NCBI GenBank assembly: GCA_964556895.1
Contig: CAZKYC010000011.1
Location: forward strand, 1-64,000
Direction: 5' to 3'
From: Hinthialibacter sp964556895
Lineage (GTDB): Bacteria; Hinthialibacterota; Hinthialibacteria; Hinthialibacterales; Hinthialibacteraceae
DNA: 64,000 nucleotides
The translations under genes and the position numbers were made by a program. A model generated the notes under the pieces. It made no database searches, was not told the DNA's origin, and saw only the letters and a list, made by a program, of their open reading frames with translations. Every line of letters begins with the position of its first letter. The stretch's first letter is position 1. Shown piece by piece: positions 27,501-34,756 of this stretch.

Positions 27501-27745
27501 AGCGGGAACTCCATTTCGGCCTTGCCGCCCGGACCTGTCCAGTCGATTTCGGGGCTGAGAAATGGCAATTTATCTTGATAATAGTTTTGGGCGATGGCGG
27601 CGGTTTCGGTCTGGCGCCAATAGTTCAGATCATAGAGCGGCGAGGCCAGCCCCCAACAGCGAAGCCAAACCGCCACGAGCAGTATGATCCAAAACCAGCG
27701 CGTGAACGCGGGTTGGTAAGCGGGTTGATTGGTTTGAGAAGTCAT
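24512..27745 (-). CDS. PMT-type (GT39/GT83-like) membrane glycosyltransferase with large C-terminal beta-rich region
   Basis: A 1077-residue protein. Residues ~15-410 are a polytopic membrane domain with about 11-12 hydrophobic segments. They begin with the first-loop acidic motif YDLNYWRQTE (D39) and include FGRTFQPDMMM, as in dolichyl/undecaprenyl-phosphate-sugar transferases. Residues ~410-1077 are soluble and beta-rich. The end carries repeats of the type YYVVDNRGGIHSYG (1018-1031), like bacterial propeller-type repeats. It probably transfers a sugar from a polyprenyl donor on the outer face of the inner membrane. The acceptor is unknown. It ends convergently with the dipeptidase/remnant region. 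Confidence 0.75.
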   Translation of the reverse strand: MTSQTNQPAYQPAFTRWFWIILLVAVWLRCWGLASPLYDLNYWRQTETAAIAQNYYQDKLPFLSPEIDWTGPGGKAEMEFPLFPYLVSLLYQAFGFWDGFGRIMSILCSLGVIISLWMIARKLFDGWTAVFAAGVFAVSPLAVFFGRTFQPDMMMLAASAGSVACLFYWNGKWTDIRFYASALLLALGISLKPTCVLFAPALGAVFYQRLGLKCAFHPKTLLYAALTLVPPALWYWRAHTFYLETGTTFIRHYVDFSFETTFFLFWRDPDYWPIVGQRIGIETLVYIGVLFALLGLAPAMVKQRRLFCLALLLVVPGLYLGVPGHHHGHHYYSLPSVFVLSLFAGAGLAWAGSQIQRWASPAWFMLVLAAMGYLSMNYMIKQHWYDQLYMFYHDAVDLRDELPDAPIAVFDELNHTPEFFYFANRKGWRRMRNANDWVDDSQWVEQAKNKGAQALVWNNESFANHPIKHLSNHPTGQYVWSHYEVQELGYRHFVARFDKPIFGDYAIRPFLSSRVAMPHSSMPHYEFREELPLNEWKDADAILFDFHHVTLEERHEILKVYDDLVEEGYAVARQDGGRIFFQHDQERSVQPHALDAAAAGHWVAGSTPMERISFGVLEAGRYRISIQFAGQDLQAPVRVYAMTPDGEIRSHRNLEIEHLPHIDEGERPAIFLNLPHATGIVVGANSGDLAYKLASAVCVPDMQCITPDQVFQAESLYINQAKVVSDPDADRGAALWGWATDVGRFFCHGPFFQLPDGTYEGGFRLRTPREWSEWDVVVGFHEGNIVWQKVVPMTTKRLPTKYSELTVRATVPESYVLETRAYLYEDSEVMLDTIRIGQRMRKPVLWATGEAIAEYKTEDGLNQISANGVISNTTGDYLQKMLFIEGGVAAAAWTPQTGLRVVDEMGRVFNGANEMVWYAPWATKEPIIQYALSADGRADGFIAYDGMLYLHQDSETRAFEIETRPYPVRKVLIYDGQSAHVLFGNGFVATVGNAEHIENTPDFFGDAARALVKTPRGYYVVDNRGGIHSYGDAPKIITPYYQEIDWIVDAKRDDDGQWTLIDLLGGTHVFNEEDRMQ

Positions 27746-27787
27746 ATTGAGGCGAGTAAAGCATACTACACAAAAAAGCCAAGCCGT

Positions 27788-28582
27788 TTATACGATAGGT
27801 TGTTCTTTCCGCGCATGCATCCCGCTTCGCTTCGGTTCATCTTGCGGCAAGAGAGACGGCGGTTTGTTTCCCTGCATGGCTTTCATGACCGCCATTTTTG
27901 GGTCTTTGCGGCAGTCTTCACAATATTCAACGCCGACCGCCACTTCGGCGCCGCAGGCGATACACTCATCTTTGGGGCGGTCAATCTGGATCAGGCCTTT
28001 TTTTTCAAGCGACAACATCATTTCATAGATGACCTGCCTGGCGTCAGTTTGGGCGCTGCTGATTTTGTAGATGCTGAAAACGGTATCGGTGACATCATCG
28101 TCTAAATCAGCCCCGTCTGGTTTCATCAGGGCATAGAGCGTGTCGCGCAGGATGCTGTAGGTGGGCGACTCAATCACTTGTTGAACGCCGGCGCCTTCTT
28201 CGCCGTGAAGATAGTCTGCATTGCAATAGGCGCATAAATGCGCGAACCACATCCCAGAGGTTTTGACCAGATGCGGATATTTGCGCATGCGGCGGATTAA
28301 TTCAACAGGAAATTCATCAAGCGAAGACGCCACCATTAGTTCACGCGTACTGGTCTTGCTGGCTTCGTCTTTTTTCTCTTGCTTGACATTGCCTTGTAAC
28401 AAAACAAGTTGGCGCAACACAGCCAGTACGACCCCGATTTCCTGGCGCCCACACATCGAACACATCGCGATAGAACTTGCGCTGTCCTGGCCGCAGTACA
28501 TACAGCGAGGCCCTGTCTCGCTTAGGTCAATTTGAAGCGCGTCAAATGGGCTTGATTCAGGCATTCTGATTCCAACACTCAT
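27788..28582 (-). CDS. zinc-ribbon protein of unknown function
   Basis: 264 residues with three cysteine groups: CMYCGQ...CSMCG near 27-45, CAYCN near 118, and CIACGAEV...CEDCRKD near 214-231. A helical middle lies between them, and the last two-thirds includes a winged-helix-like stretch VIYEMMLSLEKKGLIQID. The C-terminus is basic and disordered. The pattern of CxxC pairs suggests zinc binding and perhaps nucleic-acid or protein contact, but I do not recognise the family. It lies 42 bp upstream of the glycosyltransferase gene on the same strand. Confidence 0.6.
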   Translation of the reverse strand: MSVGIRMPESSPFDALQIDLSETGPRCMYCGQDSASSIAMCSMCGRQEIGVVLAVLRQLVLLQGNVKQEKKDEASKTSTRELMVASSLDEFPVELIRRMRKYPHLVKTSGMWFAHLCAYCNADYLHGEEGAGVQQVIESPTYSILRDTLYALMKPDGADLDDDVTDTVFSIYKISSAQTDARQVIYEMMLSLEKKGLIQIDRPKDECIACGAEVAVGVEYCEDCRKDPKMAVMKAMQGNKPPSLLPQDEPKRSGMHARKEQPIV

Positions 28583-28600
28583 TCAATAAGAAAGGTTCTA

Positions 28601-28708
28601 TAGTGGTTGCCAGGATTATGTGCGGATTGAGTTTACATAGCTGTATCAATCGCTGTCCGCCGCGGTGGATACGGGTGCGCTTTACGCACATTTTTTTGAC
28701 AAACGCTC
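28601..28708. repeat. MITE-like repeat family A, full copy 3 (108 bp)
   Basis: The same length and ends as 276-383, flanked by TA on both sides (28599-28600 and 28709-28710), with a few point differences. It lies between the divergent genes at 28582 and 29156. The 570-base gap here holds this copy, family B copy 2, and nothing else recognisable. Confidence 0.8.
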
Positions 28709-28763
28709 TATCTGATTTGTATTGTAACAATCGCAGAGGTTTCGTGGAATGATTCTAATTAAA

Positions 28764-29021
28764 GGTTCTTCCGATATTTGAGCACTTCCCTTGCTGGATG
28801 ACCTGGAATTTGGTCAAAAACGATATTCGTCCTATCAATAATAGACAATCCAACTCAGGCATGGGTGCAACTCTGTGAGCGCCTGTGCAACAAAGCGGAG
28901 CGGCGCCGAAGCGAGCAGAGTTGTACCCATGCCAAATACAACGATAAAAAAATCATGCTTGAGATCGTGTCTGAAAATTTTTATTCAATTTGCGAGAACG
29001 TATCCAAATCCCGGATGAGCC
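28764..29021. repeat. MITE-like repeat family B, copy 2 (258 bp, inverted) with 8-bp target duplication
   Basis: It runs GGTTCTTCCGATATTTGAG to CCCGGATGAGCC, in opposite orientation to copies 1 and 4. TAATTAAA lies directly on both sides (28756-28763 and 29022-29029), a perfect 8-bp duplication. The hairpin core is at 28858-28933, with arms GGCATGGGTGCAACTCTG and CAGAGTTGTACCCATGCC. Confidence 0.85.
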
Positions 29022-29155
29022 TAATTAAATTATCAGGCATAAATAAATAGAGATTTTTGGCGTCAGGAAGGCGATATACACAAATTACAACTTTTTACAT
29101 CTCATATTGGGCGCTGCCCGTGTTCTTTCGTACACTACTCAGAAGAGGTGTTCTT

Positions 29156-30151
29156 ATGATTGAACCAGTATCCCCTAGCGTCTCTAATCCATCAGTAGAT
29201 GAAGCAGCCGCGTTGTATTACGCCGAGAGAATTCTCGAACTGTCGAACCTTGGTTTCTACCTGCTCGCCCAGCAACGATTTCAAACCTATGAAAACTGCT
29301 TGCGCTCCATGTTGAGCGATGAGGTGTTCTCAAGCCTCAAACAGAGGATGGCCAAAACTGACGACTGGTCTCAAAAAAAAGAAGACAACCTGATGGCGCG
29401 AATGAAAGACGCCGTTGAATTTAATGAGTATAAAGCGGTACACGACTGCGCCCACGAGATTCTGCTGCATCACAATCATCGCGCTGACCGCTGCCCAACT
29501 CATTATATCTGCGACGAAGTGATTGAAGCGCTCTCTGAGAACAACGCGATGTTTATTGAGCCGGGCGAGATCGCCATCAACACCAGCATCAACGCCGAGG
29601 TGGAGTTTATTGTTGAACAACGCCGCAGCGGCAACGACGGGCGAAACCCTCAAGGCAACCCCGGCTTTTATTGGACCGACGCTCTCAACCGAAAATTTCG
29701 CGGCTTCATCAAACAGGTCGACCACGTGAACGTCGGCGAGAAACTCAAACTCAAAGTGACGAACATACCCGGACTCACCATTAACTCAAAAGACCAGACT
29801 GAACAGATTTTATATCTCGAACCGCGCGTCTCGCCCGGCGATATCATCGAAGTCAAACTGTCGAGCCTGTCTCACACCCAAAATAGTTTTACCTTCAGAC
29901 ACCATTCGTATGACGGGTTTTTGTGGTTTAAACGGCGCGGGGTGAACAAAGAGATATTTAATGAACGGACGCTTCGCTCTAATGACAAACTCTTGGTGAA
30001 GGTGCTCTATACCACCAACGAAGAGCGCCGTTCGTCAAAAGGAAACATAACCCGGCTGGGCGTAATCAAGGCGATTCCGTTTAAACGCATCGATCAACAA
30101 CCGTCCCCGCAGGAACGTCTAAGTATTGGCGCTGCCAGCGTTCCAAGCTGA
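29156..30151 (+). CDS. conserved-looking protein of unknown function
   Basis: 331 residues. The first ~125 are helical and charged, with a conserved-looking VHDCAHEILLHHNHRADRCP. The rest is beta-rich and has two OB/TRAM-like barrels (about 190-250 and 260-315). One begins GFIKQVDHVNVGEKLKLKVT, which suggests RNA or oligonucleotide binding (inference). AGAGGTG precedes the ATG at 29156; the frame could extend back to 29057 but without a better start. Its last 71 bases overlap the 3' end of the convergent asnB gene. No signal peptide or membrane segment is seen. Confidence 0.6.
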   Translation: MIEPVSPSVSNPSVDEAAALYYAERILELSNLGFYLLAQQRFQTYENCLRSMLSDEVFSSLKQRMAKTDDWSQKKEDNLMARMKDAVEFNEYKAVHDCAHEILLHHNHRADRCPTHYICDEVIEALSENNAMFIEPGEIAINTSINAEVEFIVEQRRSGNDGRNPQGNPGFYWTDALNRKFRGFIKQVDHVNVGEKLKLKVTNIPGLTINSKDQTEQILYLEPRVSPGDIIEVKLSSLSHTQNSFTFRHHSYDGFLWFKRRGVNKEIFNERTLRSNDKLLVKVLYTTNEERRSSKGNITRLGVIKAIPFKRIDQQPSPQERLSIGAASVPS

Positions 30152-32012
30152 GAAGGATCCACAACTGATTGTTAAGGTCTCTTTTGCCAGAGCAATGATC
30201 ATCAATTAATCCGCGAACCGAAGCGGGGTCAAACAGGCCCCGCTTTTTTAATGCCCCTTCAGAGCAGGCGTCTTCGATCACATCTCTCAACTCATGTTTA
30301 AACCACTCGCCCACAGGTACGTCAAAGCCATGCTTTCTGCGATGAAGAATCGAGTCGGGCAGGCGGCCGGTGAAGGCTTCTTTGAGAAGCCATTTGGTCG
30401 TCTTATCGCGCAGTTTGACGCTGCCAGGCAGCGAAAACGCATATTCGACAAGTTTGTGGTCTAAAAACGGGACGCGCACTTCAAGGGAATGCAGCATCGA
30501 CATGCGGTCGACCTTGGTCAGCATGTCGTCGGGCAAGTTGTGGCGAAGGTCGGTCCACAACATCTTGTTGAGGACGTCGGGCTGGTCGATTGAGTCGAAC
30601 AACCTGCGGCGAAATTCACGCGGAGCGTCAAAATGAATTGAAGAAAACACGTCTTTGTGAAGCACGCGTTTTCGCAGCGAATCTTCGAAATGGACCGCCC
30701 AGCCCAAATGGCGCATGAACGGGTCTGGATCAAGCCCGCGAAAGAATTTTTTGATCTGGCGCAGCATGTCCATCGCCGTCCCCGCGCGCGATTCAGGCAA
30801 AACGCCCAGCGCAATCTGAGAAAGCATGGACAAGACCGGGGCTGGCAGCCATGAGACATAACGGCGAAAATATTCGCCTTGATATTTTCGATATCCGGCC
30901 AACAGTTCATCGCCGCCGTCGCCAGACATGACAACTTTCACCTGCTCTGCCGCCAGTTTTGAGACGAAATATACGGGCAGACAAGACGAGTCAGCCAGCG
31001 GCTCGTCGAGTTGCCAGGTGATGTCATCAAGCGCGTTCAATAGATCGTTGGGTTGAAGGCGCAAGACGGTATGGTCTGTCTGGAATTGTTTCGCGACAGA
31101 TTCAGCATGTTGAGTTTCATCAAATAGGGCGTGACCCTCAAACCCAATCGAGAACGTCTTAAATCCAGGGCCGATTTCTTCATGCATTAACGCAACCAAC
31201 ACGCTCGAATCGACCCCGCCCGACAAAAACGCGCCAACGGGGACATCCGCCATCAAATGAGAGCGCACCGTGTCGCGCAAGCATTCACGCAATCCGGAGA
31301 CCATGTCATCGACGGAGGCGTCGCTCAGGTGGAACGATTTCTCAGGCGTCCAGTACATGCGGCGGCTGACTTCGCCGTCGCGCCAGACCAACAGTTCGCC
31401 TGGATGCATCTTCTCAACGCCTTTGAGCAACGAATAAGGAGGCGACGAGGCCAGATAGCCCAAGTAGAAGTTGAGGCCATTCACGTCTATCTCGCGCGGA
31501 ACGTCAGGGTCGCACAAAATTGACTTGATTTCAGATCCAAACCGTAATCCCGCGCCGTCGCGTTGAATGTACAGCGGTTTGATGCCCAAGCGGTCTCGGG
31601 CGAGAACCAACTTGCGCTCGTTTTTGTCCCACAACGCCAGCGCAAACATGCCTTGGATGTGTTCGATAAAGCCCTCGCCCCACTCGCGGTAACTGTGAAG
31701 CAGGCTCTCGGTGTCAGCGCTGGTTCGGTATTGGTGGCCTTTGAGTTCGAGATAGTTTCGTAATTCGGGATGGTTGTATATCTCGCCGTTATACGCGACC
31801 CATACGGTTTCGTCCTCGGTTGACATGGGCATGTGGCCGTCGCCCAGACCGACGATTGACAGGCGCCGCGACCCCAGGCCGACGGGCCCATCAATATAAT
31901 GGCCCTCGTCATCAGGCCCGCGATGGTGAATGACATCGGTCATACGCTTCAAGAGCGCATGGTCGGGCGAGCGCTGAGGGTCAGTATAGATAAGGCCGCA
32001 AATTCCACACAT
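30081..32012 (-). CDS. asnB: asparagine synthase (glutamine-hydrolysing)
   Basis: 643 residues. The N-terminal class II glutaminase starts MCGICGLIY, with the Cys directly after the initiator as required. The C-terminal ATP-pyrophosphatase domain has LSGGVDSSVLVALM. The ATG at 32012 is chosen over a GTG at 32030 because the nucleophile cysteine must become residue 1; GGAG lies 12 bases upstream. Middle and C-terminal motifs such as MSGDGGDELLAGYRKY and the DRMSMLHSLEVRVPFLDH segment are intact. Homologues of this size also occur in surface-polysaccharide loci, so a glycan-amidotransferase role is possible. The 3' end overlaps the convergent gene by 71 bases. Confidence 0.93.
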   Translation of the reverse strand: MCGICGLIYTDPQRSPDHALLKRMTDVIHHRGPDDEGHYIDGPVGLGSRRLSIVGLGDGHMPMSTEDETVWVAYNGEIYNHPELRNYLELKGHQYRTSADTESLLHSYREWGEGFIEHIQGMFALALWDKNERKLVLARDRLGIKPLYIQRDGAGLRFGSEIKSILCDPDVPREIDVNGLNFYLGYLASSPPYSLLKGVEKMHPGELLVWRDGEVSRRMYWTPEKSFHLSDASVDDMVSGLRECLRDTVRSHLMADVPVGAFLSGGVDSSVLVALMHEEIGPGFKTFSIGFEGHALFDETQHAESVAKQFQTDHTVLRLQPNDLLNALDDITWQLDEPLADSSCLPVYFVSKLAAEQVKVVMSGDGGDELLAGYRKYQGEYFRRYVSWLPAPVLSMLSQIALGVLPESRAGTAMDMLRQIKKFFRGLDPDPFMRHLGWAVHFEDSLRKRVLHKDVFSSIHFDAPREFRRRLFDSIDQPDVLNKMLWTDLRHNLPDDMLTKVDRMSMLHSLEVRVPFLDHKLVEYAFSLPGSVKLRDKTTKWLLKEAFTGRLPDSILHRRKHGFDVPVGEWFKHELRDVIEDACSEGALKKRGLFDPASVRGLIDDHCSGKRDLNNQLWILLSLERWQRQYLDVPAGTVVDRCV

Positions 32013-32178
32013 AAATGAATTTGGCTCCACATTCAGATAGTCAGTATGATGACGGTCTCTGGGGCTGAATCAAGCAGCAGTGAATTGGTTACAATTGGTG
32101 GAATTCGTCTTTTCCATTTTCAAGTCCGTGATACACTTTGGTTTGCATTGATATAAACAGAGACGATAGGCCATAGCG

Positions 32179-32712
32179 ATGGGCATTCGCCGCGCTAAAA
32201 TTAACGACGTTCGCCGCATTAAACAGTTGATTGACGAGAACATGCAAGAAGGCTTCATGTTGCCGCGTCCACTCAACGAACTGTATGAAAATGTGCGCGA
32301 ATTTTTTGTGTGGGACGAAGACGGATTGGTGCAGGGCTGCGCGGGGTTACACATCTTCTGGGCTGACCTGGCAGAGATCAAATCACTGGCAGTTGACCCA
32401 ACCGGACGTGGTAAAGGCTGGGGCAAAGCGCTTGTTGAGGCTTGTTTAAATGATGCGCGCGACCAACAAATCTCGCGTGTATTCGCCTTGACCCAGATCC
32501 CCGATTTCTTCATCAACCTGGGCTTTGACCAAGTCGAAAAAGACCAGTTTCCCCACAAGGTATGGGCGGAATGTATGCGTTGTCCGAAGTTTCAAACTTG
32601 CGATGAGGTGGCGGTCTGCGTTACGGTCTGCGACCCCCTGGACAGCGAACCGTCGTTCGCCCATTATGGGCCTAAGTCGTTGCCGATTGCGTTTCCGAAT
32701 CCGAAAGGGTAA
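32179..32712 (+). CDS. GNAT N-acetyltransferase, short N-acetylglutamate-synthase type
   Basis: 177 residues. The acetyl-CoA site is AVDPTGRGKGWGKALVEACL. The flanking motifs GFMLPRPLNELYENVREF, LAEIKSLAV and IPDFFINLGF fit the short ArgA-like acetyltransferases used for arginine synthesis in some bacteria. A C-terminal Cys cluster (CMRCPKFQTC) is typical of that group. Only 3 bp separate it from the first of three microcompartment pentamer genes, so they are probably co-transcribed, an unusual partnership. The substrate (glutamate) is inferred from family likeness only. Confidence 0.82.
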   Translation: MGIRRAKINDVRRIKQLIDENMQEGFMLPRPLNELYENVREFFVWDEDGLVQGCAGLHIFWADLAEIKSLAVDPTGRGKGWGKALVEACLNDARDQQISRVFALTQIPDFFINLGFDQVEKDQFPHKVWAECMRCPKFQTCDEVAVCVTVCDPLDSEPSFAHYGPKSLPIAFPNPKG

Positions 32713-32715
32713 ATC

Positions 32716-33027
32716 ATGATTGTGGCAAAAGTGGCAGGCACAGTGGTTTCAACCCAAAAAGACCCCAAACTGGAGGGGCTGAAACTTCTTTTAATTCAAA
32801 CACTAACAACCGATATGAAACCAACCGGAAATTTCATCGTCGCGGCTGACGCGGTCGGCGCCGGATACGGCGAAATCGTCTTGTGCGCGGCGGGGTCGTC
32901 AGCGCGGTTGACCGATAACACCAAAGGGCTGCCTGTCGACTTGGCGACGATCGCGATTGTTGATTCGCTCGAAGTTGAAGGCGAGTATATTTATCAAAAA
33001 CATCAGCCCGAACTGGCGGCGACCTGA
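32716..33027 (+). CDS. EutN/CcmL-family microcompartment vertex protein 1
   Basis: A 103-residue BMC-P protein that would form the pentamers capping vertices of a protein-shelled microcompartment. The family pattern is clear: MIVAKVAGTVVSTQKDPKLE at the start, then LLLIQTL, AADAVGAGYGEIVLCAAGSSA and the ending ATIAIVDSLEV. It is the first of three adjacent paralogues, starts 3 bp after the GNAT gene, and is followed 2 bp later by the second. No hexameric shell (BMC-H) gene is in the window. Confidence 0.93.
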   Translation: MIVAKVAGTVVSTQKDPKLEGLKLLLIQTLTTDMKPTGNFIVAADAVGAGYGEIVLCAAGSSARLTDNTKGLPVDLATIAIVDSLEVEGEYIYQKHQPELAAT

Positions 33028-33029
33028 TC

Positions 33030-33308
33030 ATGTTTTTAGGCAAAGTCATCGGCTCAACCTGGGCCACCCAAAAAGACCCCAGCATGGAAGGCATGAGTTT
33101 TCTGGTCGTCCAACCGCTGAACCATAAACGCGAACCCATCGGCAAACCCTTGGTTGCGATTGACCCGGAAAACCAGGCGGGCAAGGGCGAAACCATCTTT
33201 TATGTCGAAAGCGGCGACGCCGCCCAAGTTCGCGAAGGTCACACCATGCCGTCTGACGCGACCATTGTCGGCATCGTTGATTCATTATCAACGGACGTGA
33301 AATCATGA
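33030..33308 (+). CDS. EutN/CcmL-family microcompartment vertex protein 2
   Basis: A 92-residue BMC-P paralogue: MFLGKVIGSTWATQKDPSME, FLVVQPL, LVAIDPENQAGKGETIFYVE and ATIVGIVDSL. The usual D-x-V-G-A-G segment is changed to DPENQAGKG. Its stop overlaps the next start by 4 bases (33305-33308), so the two are translationally coupled. Confidence 0.92.
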   Translation: MFLGKVIGSTWATQKDPSMEGMSFLVVQPLNHKREPIGKPLVAIDPENQAGKGETIFYVESGDAAQVREGHTMPSDATIVGIVDSLSTDVKS

Positions 33309-33619
33309 GATTGGCCCGAGTTGTCGGAAGCGTCGTCGCAACGCTCAAACATGAAGCCTATGAAGGCCGCACCTTGTTAATGGTCGAGCCGGTTGACCCA
33401 CACGGAAAGCCCTCAGGCGCGCCACAGGTAGCCGTCGACTATGTGGGCGCTGGAATTGATGAATATGTCATTCTGGGCGGGGCGCCGGGGCAGGCGAAAG
33501 ATGTGTTTGATATTGAAGTCGCACCAATTCGCGAAATGGTGATGGGCATCATCGACGAAGTCGAGTTTGAACACCAGGTTACCCTGCGCGCCTCTGACTC
33601 AGACAACCCACAAGAGTAG
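33305..33619 (+). CDS. EutN/CcmL-family microcompartment vertex protein 3
   Basis: A 104-residue BMC-P paralogue: MRLARVVGSVVATLKHEAYE, LLMVEPVD, AVDYVGAGIDEYVILGGAPG and MVMGIIDEVE. It carries an acidic C-terminal extension. It is the last gene of the GNAT/BMC-P group. Three divergent pentamers together resemble loci of the Planctomycetes/Verrucomicrobia type, where the remaining shell and enzyme genes are adjacent; here they are not. Confidence 0.92.
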   Translation: MRLARVVGSVVATLKHEAYEGRTLLMVEPVDPHGKPSGAPQVAVDYVGAGIDEYVILGGAPGQAKDVFDIEVAPIREMVMGIIDEVEFEHQVTLRASDSDNPQE

Positions 33620-33722
33620 TTCTACGCTTCAGTTAAAACCAAACCGCTTCAAAGGCTGACCACCGCTTTTCGACGCCTTTTCATTGGCGACTAACCAATA
33701 ATTGCCCTCTCACATTGTAGCC

Positions 33723-33796
33723 CTGGGGATGTCTCTGGGAGCGCCTGTGTAAATGGGCCTGAAATCTCGCACTGAAGCGATCGGAGACATCCCCAG
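33723..33796. repeat. hairpin repeat variant with exchanged arms
   Basis: Perfect 13-bp arms CTGGGGATGTCTC (33723-33735) and GAGACATCCCCAG (33784-33796) enclose an interior. That interior (GGGAGCGCCTGTG, CGCACTGAAGCGA) matches the interior of the hairpins in family B, although the arms are wholly different. It lies between convergent genes and may terminate transcription. Confidence 0.75.
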
Positions 33797-33811
33797 AAAC
33801 TTCAATCGAAT

Positions 33812-34756
33812 CTACTTCTTGTTGCGAAGAATGACGTAGTCTTGGCTGTTGTCGGGGCTTTCAATGAGATCGAGCGTGTCAAACCACTTCGTCCATTCTC
33901 GCTCAATATAGGGCTTGAGAATGAAGGCGTCGCCATAAGCGCCTAGGTCCCACTGGTCATAATAATCTTGGTTTTTGGGGTTTAGAAATTCTAAATTTTG
34001 ATAGGGAACAAACAAAAATCCATTTTGATTGAATGCATCGCGGTTTTTGTCTGTGTTGATTTCAGAATTCGACTTGTCAAACATTGCTTTGCCCTGGACG
34101 GTCAATACCAAAATCGCGCCGGGCTTCGTGATGCGATGCAATTCATCAAGCCAACTCAAATGCAGTTTCTTAGAAAAGTGGCTAAATACCGAATAGGAAT
34201 AGGCTGCGTCAAAGGCCGAATCTGAAAATGGCGTAGGCGGATTTTCATTGATTGATCGAAAACGGGCGAAATCAATATTGGTTTCACACCATTTGATCGC
34301 GTCAGAATCGACGTCGGCGCCGTGGAAATTGCAGTCATACCCCCAGCGTGCAAAAAACCTCAGCAAACGCGAACAGCCGCAACCAAAATCTAACACGGAT
34401 GAATTTTGGCTGAAGTCAAACGAAGGGCTGCGGAGACATTCAATCATGCGCCGAGCGTCGACGATGCCACTGGTGTGAAAATTTTTTTCTGGGACGAATT
34501 CGCCCACCACCCGGTCTAACAAATAGCGGTCTGGCAGCGGATAAAGCGCCTCTTTGACCTCTTGATAATACTCTGAGCCAGACCACATCAACCAAAACCA
34601 AAAATCGTCGCTATCAGCGTCGGCAAACGACTCTTGCAAGTCAGGGCGAGAGTTCCATATCGAATGTTGGAGCGCTATCAGCGCGTCGATTCGCGGGAAC
34701 GATTGGGGTTGGGCCTCTTGGTCTATCACGGGTTGCTTAGACATACCCCAAGCCAT
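33812..34756 (-). CDS. class I SAM-dependent methyltransferase
   Basis: 314 residues. The SAM-binding motif I is SSVLDFGCGCSRLLRF, followed by FHGADVDSDAIKWC and the DAAYSYSVFSHF motif. A helical N-terminal region of ~110 residues precedes it. The substrate is unknown; the residue pattern is of the Methyltransf_11/25 type. The start is ambiguous: ATG at 34756 or, 12 bases on, ATG at 34744, which overlaps the upstream stop as ATGTCTAA. Either way it overlaps the upstream GNAT gene by 8-20 bases, so the two are coupled. Confidence 0.85.
   Translation of the reverse strand: MAWGMSKQPVIDQEAQPQSFPRIDALIALQHSIWNSRPDLQESFADADSDDFWFWLMWSGSEYYQEVKEALYPLPDRYLLDRVVGEFVPEKNFHTSGIVDARRMIECLRSPSFDFSQNSSVLDFGCGCSRLLRFFARWGYDCNFHGADVDSDAIKWCETNIDFARFRSINENPPTPFSDSAFDAAYSYSVFSHFSKKLHLSWLDELHRITKPGAILVLTVQGKAMFDKSNSEINTDKNRDAFNQNGFLFVPYQNLEFLNPKNQDYYDQWDLGAYGDAFILKPYIEREWTKWFDTLDLIESPDNSQDYVILRNKK

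Noticed and set aside
27470..28105. 211-residue plus-strand frame
   Set aside because: Antisense to the glycosyltransferase and zinc-ribbon genes, with no start context; a shadow.
28683..28730. TTGACA at the right end of family A as a certain promoter
   Set aside because: The best -10 candidates (TATTGT) are weak, and all copies share the TTGACA as part of the repeat end; kept only as a possibility.
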